Below are positions 1 through 6,238 of a stretch of 6,238 nt of DNA, one piece after another. Source of the DNA: Gammaproteobacteria bacterium (GTDB taxonomy: Bacteria > Pseudomonadota > Gammaproteobacteria > Steroidobacterales > GCA-2729495); the NCBI GenBank assembly GCA_030429685.1, contig JAUIEY010000116.1:1-6238 (forward strand), in the 5' to 3' direction. The notes beneath the pieces are model-generated. The model had not been told where the DNA came from, did no database searches, and saw nothing but the letters and a program-made list of their open reading frames with translations. Both the position numbers and the translations under genes were made by a program. Every line of letters begins with the position of its first letter. Positions within the stretch are counted from its first letter, which is position 1.

Positions 1-21
1 CTGTCCGGCGCGGTGTCCGCC
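1..21 (+). other. Probable C-terminal end of a signal peptide in the peptidase
   Basis: The first codons read LSGAVSA followed by SGGDYDL. A small-residue stretch ending in VSA fits a signal peptidase I site (A-x-A-like), and the next residues begin the M1 N-terminal beta domain. This implies that only about 15-25 codons are missing upstream and that the mature enzyme is exported. It is an inference from a short stretch; the hydrophobic core and start codon are not visible. Confidence 0.45.
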
Positions 22-3000
22 AGTGGCGGCGACTACGATCTGGCCATCACTATTGACCCGGAAACGCACCTGCTGGATGTCAGTGCCACCCTGAAAATGC
101 CGGCAAGCTATGCCGGCCAGAGTGCTGAATTCGTACTCAGCAATGCGGTAGAAATTGTCGACAGCAATCTGTCGGTAGAGCCGCTGCCCTATAACGGTGA
201 GAAAAGTTTCAGTGGCATCAACGGGTCCAGTGTCAACCTGAGTGAAACCAATCATGTCGCCCGCTACCGCGTTACGTTTCCAGCCGACAGCACCGAATTT
301 GTGCTGCGTTACAAGGGCGAAGTGAATTTTGCGCTCGGCGACCAGAAAGAACAGTACACGCGCGGTTTTCGCTCTACAGCCGGTATCGTGGATGCAGATG
401 GTATCTACCTGGCCGGCAGTTCGCTGTGGTATCCGTATTTCAGTAATGACCTGATTGCGTTCAGGTTGAGCAGCAACGTCCCGCAGGGCTGGCGGCTGAT
501 CAGTCAGGGCAACGGTTTTTCTGCCAATGAAGAGGGCCGTGCCGAATGGGATTCGGCCGGGCAGGTGGATGAGATATACCTGGTGGGCGGCCCGCTCACT
601 TATTACAGCGAAGCGGCCGGTGCGGTGGCAGCCGAGGTCTACCTGCGCAATCCCGACGATGCGCTGGCGCAAAAGTACCTGACGGCTACGGCGCAGTATC
701 TGGAGTTATACCGCAATCTGATCGGTCCCTATCCCTACGGCAAGTTCGCACTGGTGGAGAACTTCTGGGAGACCGGCTACGGGATGCCGTCCTTCACATT
801 GCTGGGTCCGCAGATCATTCGCTTCCCGTTTATTCTTACCTCGTCCTACCCGCATGAAGTACTGCACAACTGGTGGGGCAACTCCGTTTTTGTTGACTAT
901 GAAACCGGCAACTGGTGTGAGGGCCTGACCGCCTACATGGCCGACCATCTCATGCAGGAGTTACGCGGTACCGGCATGGCCTGGCGCCGCGACACACTGA
1001 AAAAATATCGCGATTTCGTCAAAGACGGCTCTGACTTCCCGCTTACGCAGTTCCGTTCCCGGCACAGTGCCGCTACCGAAGCTGTGGGTTACGGCAAAGT
1101 GGCAATGGGTTTCCATATGCTGCGCCGACAAATGGGTGATGATGCTTTCCGTCAGGCCCTGCAGCGCTTCTATCGCAGCAATAAAGGTAGCAAGGCCAGT
1201 TTTGCGGACGTGCAGGAATCATTTGAGGCGACCGCCGAACAGGATCTGGATGAGTTTTTTACCCAGTGGGTGGAATGGACCGGCGCACCTTCGTTGGTGC
1301 TCGACAAGGTCCGTGCCAGCCGTGGCGATACGACCTGGCGGTTGCGTGGTGTATTGCGCCAGGAGCAGGCCGGTGAGGCCTACCGTATTGACGTGCCGCT
1401 CTACGTCACTACCGAGGCCGGATTGCAGGAATTCACCATCAACGCAAACGGCAAGACCACTCGCTTTGACTTTGATCTGAGCAGCAGGCCTTTGCTGGTG
1501 GAAGTTGATCCGGAATTTGATCTGTTCCGTCTGCTGGATCCGCGGGAAACCGCGCCGTCTATCGGCCAGATTTTTGGTGATCCGGAAATACTGGCGGTGC
1601 TGCCGGCCGGCGCGTCAGCGGCCGAGATCGAGCAGTACAACGAGCTCATGGAGGCCTGGCGCAGCGGCAGTCACACCATTACTGTGGTCAGTGAAACCGA
1701 TATTGATGCATTGCCTGATGACAGGGGTGTCTGGCTGCTGGGCCGGGATAACCAGCTGGCTGCGCAATTGTTTGGCCGTGATCCTGCAGTGGATGTTGAT
1801 TTCGGCGCGGGTTCGGTGCTGATTCGCGGCGAGGCGGTGAATCAGCTGGATCACTCGACGGTGATTATTCGTCGCCACCCCGGCAATATTTCCAAGGCAG
1901 TGGGCTGGATCAGCGTGGCACCGGACGCGGCATTCCCGGGCATGGCCGGCAAGCTGCCGCACTACGGCAAGTACTCGTACCTGGCGTTTGAAGGGGATGA
2001 GCCGGCCAATGTGCTGAAAGGCGAATGGGCAGCGACCGATTCGCCGCTGCGCGTGGACCTGCGCGAGCGCAACAGCAATTTCGATGCGTCTTTGCAGGCG
2101 GCACGGCCGCCGCAGCGGGCCGCACTGGCGGAACTGCCGCCGGTATTCTCGCGTGACCGGCTCAAGGAGCACGTGACGGTGCTGGCCGGCGAGGCGATGC
2201 AGGGTCGCGGGCTGGGCACGCCCGGTCTGGAAATGGCCGCAGATTATATTGTCGAGCAGTTCAAAACCATCGGGTTGCAGCCGGGCGGTGATGACGGCAG
2301 TTATGCGCAGGTTTTCCGCGTCGCGCAGGGTGAGGACGGCAAGCCACACGACGTGCGCAATATCGTCGGTATTCTGCCCGGCAAAGAGGCGTCCATGAGT
2401 GGCCAGATGCTGGTGGTTGGCGCTCACTATGATCACCTTGGTCATGGCTGGCCGGATGAGCGTGCGGACGCGGGAGCGGGCGTTTATTACGGTGCCGACG
2501 ACAACGCCAGCGGCGTTGCGGTACTGATCGAACTGGCCAGGAGCATGGCCGAGACGGCCCCGAGCCGCACAATCGCGTTTGTTGCTTTCAGTGCCGAAGA
2601 AGCGGGCCTGCTGGGCTCGAAATTCTTTGTGGAAAGTCTCAGCGCGGAAGAACTGAGCGGTGTCAACGCTATCCTGAATATGGATACGGTCGGACGCCTG
2701 GATGACAAGCAGATCTCGATTTATGGTGGCGGCAGTTCTTCTGATTGGCAGCATATTTTTCGCGGCATCGGATTTACGACCGGGATTCAGTCCAAGTTGA
2801 TCACCACCTGGCTGGCGTCTTCCGACCAGCAAAGCTTTATTGATGTCGGTATTCCCGGAGTGCAGGTATCAAGCGGCGCTACTCTGGACTATCACCGTCC
2901 GACTGACACGGCTGACAAGATTGATGCTGACGGTCTCGTGAAGATTGCCATGTTTGTGAAAGAGGCAGCTGTATACCTTGCTGAACGCCCGGAACCGCTC

Positions 3001-3324
3001 ACGGCAACCATAGACCCGAATGCAGCCACTGCCGGCCCGGGTCGCGGTGAAGGTGGCCAGCGTCGCGTATCGGTTGGCACGGTTCCGGATTTTGCCTTCA
3101 GCGGATCCGGCGTGCGTGTGGAAGCGCTGGTGCCGGGGTCGCCGGGCGATAAGGCCGGCCTCAAACCCGGCGATGTGCTGATCGAAATGGGCGGCGAAGC
3201 GGTAACCGGTCTGCAGGGCTATACCGATATGCTCAAGAAACTGGAGCCGGGAGATACGGTAACGCTGGTTGTTATGCGTGAGGGTGAACGCATCGAAACA
3301 GCGGCGGAACTCGTGGCCAGATAA
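1..3324 (+). CDS. Exported M1-M28-PDZ fusion metallopeptidase (5' partial)
   Basis: Large zinc peptidase open from the first base; residues are counted from the codon at position 1 (1107 codons, TAA stop). The N-terminal beta domain and M1 catalytic domain (to about 450) carry HEVLH (H285, E286, H289), third ligand E307 in NWCEGLTAY, and the probable catalytic Y364 in VGYGK. The usual GxMEN exopeptidase motif is replaced by GYGMPSF (259-265), so aminopeptidase activity is uncertain. An unassigned domain (about 530-700, with LPHYGKYSYLAF) follows. The M28 domain (about 715-995) has every expected ligand: H809 (GAHYDHLG), D833/D834 (ADDNASG), E866/E867 (SAEEAGLLGS), D895 (NMDTVG) and H965 (DYHRPTDT). 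A Gly/Pro-rich linker leads to a PDZ domain (about 1022-1107; VPGSPGDKAGLKPGDVLIEM). The likely role is extracytoplasmic peptide or protein degradation. A GTG at 13 could be called as start, but the frame is open upstream and the first residues resemble the end of a signal peptide, so the true start is outside the window. Family calls are firm; substrate is unknown. Confidence 0.93.
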   Translation: MSGAVSASGGDYDLAITIDPETHLLDVSATLKMPASYAGQSAEFVLSNAVEIVDSNLSVEPLPYNGEKSFSGINGSSVNLSETNHVARYRVTFPADSTEFVLRYKGEVNFALGDQKEQYTRGFRSTAGIVDADGIYLAGSSLWYPYFSNDLIAFRLSSNVPQGWRLISQGNGFSANEEGRAEWDSAGQVDEIYLVGGPLTYYSEAAGAVAAEVYLRNPDDALAQKYLTATAQYLELYRNLIGPYPYGKFALVENFWETGYGMPSFTLLGPQIIRFPFILTSSYPHEVLHNWWGNSVFVDYETGNWCEGLTAYMADHLMQELRGTGMAWRRDTLKKYRDFVKDGSDFPLTQFRSRHSAATEAVGYGKVAMGFHMLRRQMGDDAFRQALQRFYRSNKGSKASFADVQESFEATAEQDLDEFFTQWVEWTGAPSLVLDKVRASRGDTTWRLRGVLRQEQAGEAYRIDVPLYVTTEAGLQEFTINANGKTTRFDFDLSSRPLLVEVDPEFDLFRLLDPRETAPSIGQIFGDPEILAVLPAGASAAEIEQYNELMEAWRSGSHTITVVSETDIDALPDDRGVWLLGRDNQLAAQLFGRDPAVDVDFGAGSVLIRGEAVNQLDHSTVIIRRHPGNISKAVGWISVAPDAAFPGMAGKLPHYGKYSYLAFEGDEPANVLKGEWAATDSPLRVDLRERNSNFDASLQAARPPQRAALAELPPVFSRDRLKEHVTVLAGEAMQGRGLGTPGLEMAADYIVEQFKTIGLQPGGDDGSYAQVFRVAQGEDGKPHDVRNIVGILPGKEASMSGQMLVVGAHYDHLGHGWPDERADAGAGVYYGADDNASGVAVLIELARSMAETAPSRTIAFVAFSAEEAGLLGSKFFVESLSAEELSGVNAILNMDTVGRLDDKQISIYGGGSSSDWQHIFRGIGFTTGIQSKLITTWLASSDQQSFIDVGIPGVQVSSGATLDYHRPTDTADKIDADGLVKIAMFVKEAAVYLAERPEPLTATIDPNAATAGPGRGEGGQRRVSVGTVPDFAFSGSGVRVEALVPGSPGDKAGLKPGDVLIEMGGEAVTGLQGYTDMLKKLEPGDTVTLVVMREGERIETAAELVAR

Positions 3325-3361
3325 AATACATCATTCGGGCACCCGGGAATTAAGCGGCTGG

Positions 3362-3366
3362 GGAGG
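3362..3366 (+). promoter_or_regulatory. Ribosome binding site GGAGG for the TonB-C protein
   Basis: A clear GGAGG lies 5 bases before the ATG at 3372 and 11 bases before a second in-frame ATG at 3378. The spacing slightly favours 3372, although both starts give the same signal peptide. It is the strongest Shine-Dalgarno match among the gene starts in this window. Confidence 0.75.
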
Positions 3367-3371
3367 CGTTT

Positions 3372-4523
3372 ATGATTATGGGGCAGACAGCCGACAAGCT
3401 TTGCCGGCATGCAGCGGTCGGCATTGCGATGCTGGCACTGGCAGGTGCCGTCAGGGCCGATGGCGAGGATTTCAATGCCATGCTGCTGGAAATTGACCGG
3501 CAATTGCAGGCAGCCGATTACGCAGGCGCGCTGGCGGGTGCGCAACGCGCTGCCCAGCTGCTGACTGATGCCGGCAATCCTGAGGTGGTGATCAATCTGT
3601 ATGTGCGCGAGGCATTCGCGCTCATGGCGCTGGACGAATACAACGATGCGCGTCGCAAGCTGTTTGACGGGCTGGATGTTGCCGATGACTACCGCGGCAA
3701 AATCAGTACTGACTATGAGATTACATTGCGCGATCTGATATTGCAGTTTGCGATGCAGGCGCTGGAGTACCGGCATGGCAACAGTGCTGCCAAGCATGTG
3801 TTCAAGGCCCGGGCCGCAGCTTTCGGCGATGACAGCCTGGAGGCCGCAGCCGGGCGCTACAAGCAGGCGGAATGGTATTTTTTTTCCAGCCAGGCGGCGC
3901 GTGCCGCGAAGCATTGCGAACTTGCAGTCGAGATCATTGATGCTGTATCCGGCCCTACGTCGGAACAGCTATACCAGCCGCTGATGCTGCTGGCACGCAG
4001 CAATATCTCCGGGAATCGCAAACCTGACGATATCCGCGCGGCGCTGGAACGAATTCTTGATCTGGAGTTTGCCAGCCCGGCCGATGGCGACAACGCCCGT
4101 TCGCAGGCGCTGGCGCAACTGGGCGACATGGAGGTCATGTTCCATGATTCGGCGGGTAGTGACGACTACTATCGAAGAGCCTGGCAGGCAAGAAAATCCG
4201 CATTGCAGGGTGATGTCGCGGCAACCAATGAAAGTTTCCGGGAGCCTGTGCAGCTACGCATGAAAATGCCCGACAGCCCGGCCCGCTCGAGCCGGGGCGC
4301 TGAGTATTTTGGTGAAGGTTACGTCATTTTTGAATTTACGGTCAGTGCCGACGGAACGCTGGCTGACGTGCAGATTGCGGAATCCGAGCCGGGCAACGAT
4401 TTTGATATACCCGGTATGCGGGCGATGAAAAAAGCCAAATACCGACCGCGCGTTGTGGACGGCGAGCCCGTGGCCACGTCCGGCATGCTATTCAAAACCA
4501 CGTACACAATTGATCGCCGATAA
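3372..4523 (+). CDS. Secreted TPR-like protein with C-terminal TonB-C domain
   Basis: 383 residues. The N-terminus is a good Sec signal peptide: a basic region (K9, R12), a hydrophobic core (about 14-27) and a likely cleavage after AVRA at residue 29. The body (about 30-285) is Ala-rich and helical with degenerate TPR-like pairs, for example DYAGALAGAQRAAQLL and EYNDARRKLFDGL, typical of a protein-binding scaffold. The C-terminal part (about 290-383) matches the TonB-C/energy-transducer fold: GYVIFEFTVSADGTLADVQI followed by MKKAKYRPRVVDGEPV, a form of the usual F-x-P-x3-x-G-x-P-V motif. It lacks the N-terminal membrane anchor kept after export and the Pro-rich spacer of a true TonB, so it is probably a periplasmic TonB-C-domain protein rather than an energy transducer. 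It starts 47 bases after the peptidase and may be co-transcribed with it. A run of eight T (3878-3885) lies within the coding region. The exact function is unknown. Confidence 0.85.
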   Translation: MIMGQTADKLCRHAAVGIAMLALAGAVRADGEDFNAMLLEIDRQLQAADYAGALAGAQRAAQLLTDAGNPEVVINLYVREAFALMALDEYNDARRKLFDGLDVADDYRGKISTDYEITLRDLILQFAMQALEYRHGNSAAKHVFKARAAAFGDDSLEAAAGRYKQAEWYFFSSQAARAAKHCELAVEIIDAVSGPTSEQLYQPLMLLARSNISGNRKPDDIRAALERILDLEFASPADGDNARSQALAQLGDMEVMFHDSAGSDDYYRRAWQARKSALQGDVAATNESFREPVQLRMKMPDSPARSSRGAEYFGEGYVIFEFTVSADGTLADVQIAESEPGNDFDIPGMRAMKKAKYRPRVVDGEPVATSGMLFKTTYTIDRR

Positions 4524-4525
4524 TT

Positions 4526-4528
4526 GAG
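4526..4528 (+). promoter_or_regulatory. Weak ribosome binding site supporting the ATG at 4537
   Basis: A minimal GAG lies 8 bases before ATG 4537, while the in-frame TTG at 4531 has only 2 bases between it and the same GAG. The spacing therefore favours ATG 4537 as the start of the LLM oxidoreductase. The match is short, so translation may partly depend on ribosomes finishing the gene that stops at 4523. Confidence 0.35.
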
Positions 4529-4536
4529 CATTGCTG

Positions 4537-5556
4537 ATGCACCTTGATCTGTTCGTAGAATCCAAAATCGGCCCCGAGGCCTTTAAAGAGCTCGGGCTGC
4601 TGGCCGAGCAATACGGTTTTCGCTGCCTGTGGGCGCAGAACTACGCGCGTGCTCCGGATGCGTTCATGACCGCAGTGCCGATGGCCATGGCCTCCACCAG
4701 CCTGAAGGTGGGCGTGGCAGCGGTGTCCGGCTATGAAATGCACCCACTGCGCACGGCCAATGCTCTGCTGACACTTAACGAGCTCTGTGCCGCGGGCGCC
4801 TGTGTGCTGATCGGTGCCGGTGGCGAATGGCCAGGCGTGATGCAGTCGAAAATCGGCAAGAAAATTACCGGTGCCCGCGAAGCCATCCAGATCATCAAAA
4901 TGGCCTGCGGCACCGAAACCGTGAATTTTGACGGCGAAATGTATTCGGCCAAATATTTCAGTACCTCATGGGCCAGCCACAAGACTACCCGACCGCCGCA
5001 GGTCTATGCCGGTGCCAACGGCCCGAAGATGCTGCGCATGGCAACCGAGGTGGCTGATGGCGTGCTGATGAGCGACATCCTGCCGGAAATGTTCGATTGG
5101 CCCATGCCCAACCTGGAAGCGGCGCTTGCTGATCGTCCCGCTGATGCGCCACCGTTCGCGGTCAATAATTTTGTCGCCTGGCACGTGAAGGAAGATGCCG
5201 CGGAGTCGCAGGCGGAAGCGCGCCGCGAGCTGATGATCCGGGGCTGGCTGGAGAAGCAGTGGATTGAGCCTTTCCTGACGCCGGATGAAATTAAAATCGT
5301 GGCGGATAACAAGTGGTCGTTTCTGACTGCTTTCCGCGAGCGGCACGGCAACATTGACGGCGTGCCGCCGGAAATCGTGCAGAAGCTGGTGGACGGACTG
5401 ACCTGCGCGGGCGGGCCGGATTCGCTGGACCGTCATATCGAGCACCTGCGCAAGTATCAGCAAGCCGGTTTTACGGAACTCGCGCTGGGCCTGCAGGACG
5501 ACCCGGCGGAATCCATCCGCATGCTGGGCGAGACGGTGCTGCCGGCCTTGCGCTAG
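4537..5556 (+). CDS. LLM-class (luciferase-like) flavin-dependent oxidoreductase
   Basis: 339 residues from ATG 4537 (an in-frame TTG at 4531 would add two), a typical length for the bacterial luciferase-like TIM-barrel family. Family landmarks appear in order: an N-terminal strand MHLDLFVES; AEQYGFRCLWAQN (about 26-38); TSLKVGVAAVSGYEMHPL (about 54-71); IGAGGEWPG (92-100); REAIQIIKMACGTETVNFDGE (about 114-134); and the cofactor-region strand VYAGANGPKMLRMATEVADG (156-175). Members use reduced FMN or deazaflavin F420, many resembling methylenetetrahydromethanopterin reductase; the sequence alone does not tell me which cofactor is used here. No signal peptide is visible, so it should be cytoplasmic. 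It starts 13 bases after the TonB-C gene and ends 26 bases before an HcrB-like subunit, with which it probably forms a functional pair. The substrate is unknown. Confidence 0.88.
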   Translation: MHLDLFVESKIGPEAFKELGLLAEQYGFRCLWAQNYARAPDAFMTAVPMAMASTSLKVGVAAVSGYEMHPLRTANALLTLNELCAAGACVLIGAGGEWPGVMQSKIGKKITGAREAIQIIKMACGTETVNFDGEMYSAKYFSTSWASHKTTRPPQVYAGANGPKMLRMATEVADGVLMSDILPEMFDWPMPNLEAALADRPADAPPFAVNNFVAWHVKEDAAESQAEARRELMIRGWLEKQWIEPFLTPDEIKIVADNKWSFLTAFRERHGNIDGVPPEIVQKLVDGLTCAGGPDSLDRHIEHLRKYQQAGFTELALGLQDDPAESIRMLGETVLPALR

Positions 5557-5582
5557 CCGAAAAGCTATACACTAACGGCATC
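5557..5582 (+). promoter_or_regulatory. Short leader before the HcrB-like gene, with a possible -10 element
   Basis: The 26-base gap holds TATACA (5566-5571), which resembles a sigma-70 -10 box, but no -35 sits at a normal distance (TTGCGC at 5548 is only 12 bases away). There is no purine-rich ribosome binding site before ATG 5583. A transcript started from this -10 would have an almost leaderless start. Read-through from the upstream gene is the simpler explanation. Confidence 0.2.
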
Positions 5583-6238
5583 ATGCTGTTGCCCGAACAT
5601 ACCCTGCACCGACCTGCCAGCCTGACAGACTGTCTGGCTATGCTGGCCGACATGCATGAAGCCGGTGCAGAGCGCCTGAGCAAGGTGCAGCTTATCGCGG
5701 GCGGCACCGACGTCATATTCAATATGCGGCTGAAGTTTTTTCAGCCCGAAAACCTCATCAGCGTGCGGCGACTGCCGGAGCTTGCGCAAATTGAAGAGCT
5801 GGCTGATGGCGGCCTGCGGATCGGCGCGGCCTGCCGACTCGTTGACCTGGCCGATGACCCGCGCATCAGCGAGCGTTTTCCGGCATTCAAACAGGCGCTG
5901 GATGCGGTCGCCTCGGCCCACGTGCGCAACATGGGAACCCTGGGCGGGAATATCTGCCTGGAAACGCGCTGCTGGTACACCAACAATTCTGACGAATGGC
6001 GCAAGGGCCGCGAAGGGTGCTTCAAAACTGACTGCGAGAATTGTCATGTGATCCCGAGCAGCCAGCACTGTCACGCCATCAACAATGCCGATACACCACC
6101 GGCGCTGATCGCTCTGAACGCGATGTTGACGTTGCAAAGCACACGCGGCAGCCGTGACCTGCCTATAGCAGAGTTTTACCGGCCTGATGGCATGGAGCAC
6201 ATGGATCTGGCGCCGGACGAACTGCTCACCCACGTGAC
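5583..6238 (+). CDS. Molybdenum-hydroxylase FAD subunit, 4-hydroxybenzoyl-CoA reductase beta-like (3' partial)
   Basis: 218 complete codons, open through the end of the window; about a further 100 residues would be expected from the family. The start HTLHRPASLTDCLAML, the FAD-binding segments IAGGTDVIFNM (38-48) and NMGTLGGNI (116-124), and the segment GMEHMDLAPDELL identify the FAD-binding subunit of the xanthine dehydrogenase family. The segment from TRCWYTNNSDEWR to QHCHA is not found in ordinary xanthine or CO dehydrogenases. It matches the [4Fe-4S]-binding insertion of 4-hydroxybenzoyl-CoA reductase beta (HcrB), with cysteines 130, 146, 154 and 163. In that enzyme the subunit passes electrons to a molybdopterin subunit for reductive dehydroxylation of an aromatic CoA thioester. 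Partner subunits are expected downstream but not visible. The ATG at 5583 has no good Shine-Dalgarno sequence, but it gives the family's usual N-terminus. HcrB-like is a confident subfamily call; the actual substrate is not established. Confidence 0.9.
   Translation, partial: MLLPEHTLHRPASLTDCLAMLADMHEAGAERLSKVQLIAGGTDVIFNMRLKFFQPENLISVRRLPELAQIEELADGGLRIGAACRLVDLADDPRISERFPAFKQALDAVASAHVRNMGTLGGNICLETRCWYTNNSDEWRKGREGCFKTDCENCHVIPSSQHCHAINNADTPPALIALNAMLTLQSTRGSRDLPIAEFYRPDGMEHMDLAPDELLTHV
5970..6071 (+). other. Predicted [4Fe-4S] cluster-binding loop in the HcrB-like subunit
   Basis: Four cysteines (C130, C146, C154, C163 of the 5583 product) are separated by 16, 8 and 9 residues. The intervening motifs are WYTNNSDEWR, EGCFK and CHVIP. 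From memory, Thauera aromatica HcrB ligates its extra [4Fe-4S] cluster with Cys122, Cys138, Cys146 and Cys155, which is the same spacing shifted by 8. Two more cysteines, C125 and C151, lie beside or inside the loop. The spacing is read directly; cluster binding is inferred from the family. Confidence 0.8.

Noticed and set aside
13..15. GTG as start codon of the peptidase
   Set aside because: The frame is open to the window edge, no ribosome binding site precedes it, and the start would fall inside a likely signal peptide.
1615..2832. 405-codon open frame on the - strand inside the peptidase gene
   Set aside because: It lies antisense to the M1-M28 domains, its product is rich in Arg, Gln and His with no recognisable motif, and the opposite strand encodes conserved catalytic residues throughout. 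It is a GC-driven shadow.
3333..3350. Possible hairpin ATTCGGG...GGGAAT after the peptidase stop codon
   Set aside because: The stem has a bulge and too small a loop, and no T-tract follows, so it is not a credible intrinsic terminator.
3219..3914. 231-codon open frame on the - strand across the peptidase/TonB-C junction
   Set aside because: It overlaps the PDZ coding end, the ribosome binding site and the signal peptide of the next gene, with no motif of its own.
4966..5463. 165-codon open frame on the - strand inside the LLM oxidoreductase gene
   Set aside because: It is antisense to conserved TIM-barrel motifs and its product has biased composition without recognisable domains.
5565..6233. 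222-codon open frame on the - strand over the right end
   Set aside because: It is antisense to the HcrB-like gene, whose FAD and cysteine motifs are clear on the + strand; no family features are seen in the - product.

Overview
The window is a densely coding stretch of moderately GC-rich bacterial chromosome (high fifties percent GC by eye). All four genes lie on the + strand, with gaps of 47, 13 and 26 bases. The gene content (large secreted M1/M28 peptidase, TonB-C protein, LLM-class flavin oxidoreductase, molybdenum-hydroxylase FAD subunit) and codon use suggest a proteobacterium, most likely a marine or sediment gammaproteobacterium. That assignment is an inference from protein style, not from a marker gene. 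I see no tRNA, rRNA, mobile element, CRISPR array or convincing terminator.

Left part (1-3324): the 3' 1107 codons of a very large exported metallopeptidase whose true start lies just upstream of the window. It joins an M1 (gluzincin) peptidase, an uncharacterised middle domain, a complete M28 zinc peptidase and a C-terminal PDZ domain. The M28 metal ligands are all present. The M1 part keeps HExxH, the glutamate ligand and the catalytic tyrosine, but lacks the GxMEN glutamate of typical aminopeptidases and has a one-residue-shorter HExxH-to-Glu spacer.

Middle part (3372-4523): a secreted protein with a signal peptide, a helical TPR-like body and a C-terminal TonB-C-type domain. It has the best ribosome binding site in the window and may be co-expressed with the peptidase as part of an envelope or periplasmic module.

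Right part (4537-6238): a luciferase-like (LLM) flavin-dependent oxidoreductase, followed 26 bases later by the first 218 codons of a molybdenum-hydroxylase FAD subunit that runs off the window. The latter is of the 4-hydroxybenzoyl-CoA reductase beta (HcrB) type. It carries four cysteines with the 16/8/9 spacing of the extra [4Fe-4S] loop known from HcrB, which makes it the most distinctive signal here. The pair looks like the beginning of a redox or catabolic operon whose molybdopterin and [2Fe-2S] subunits would be expected downstream.
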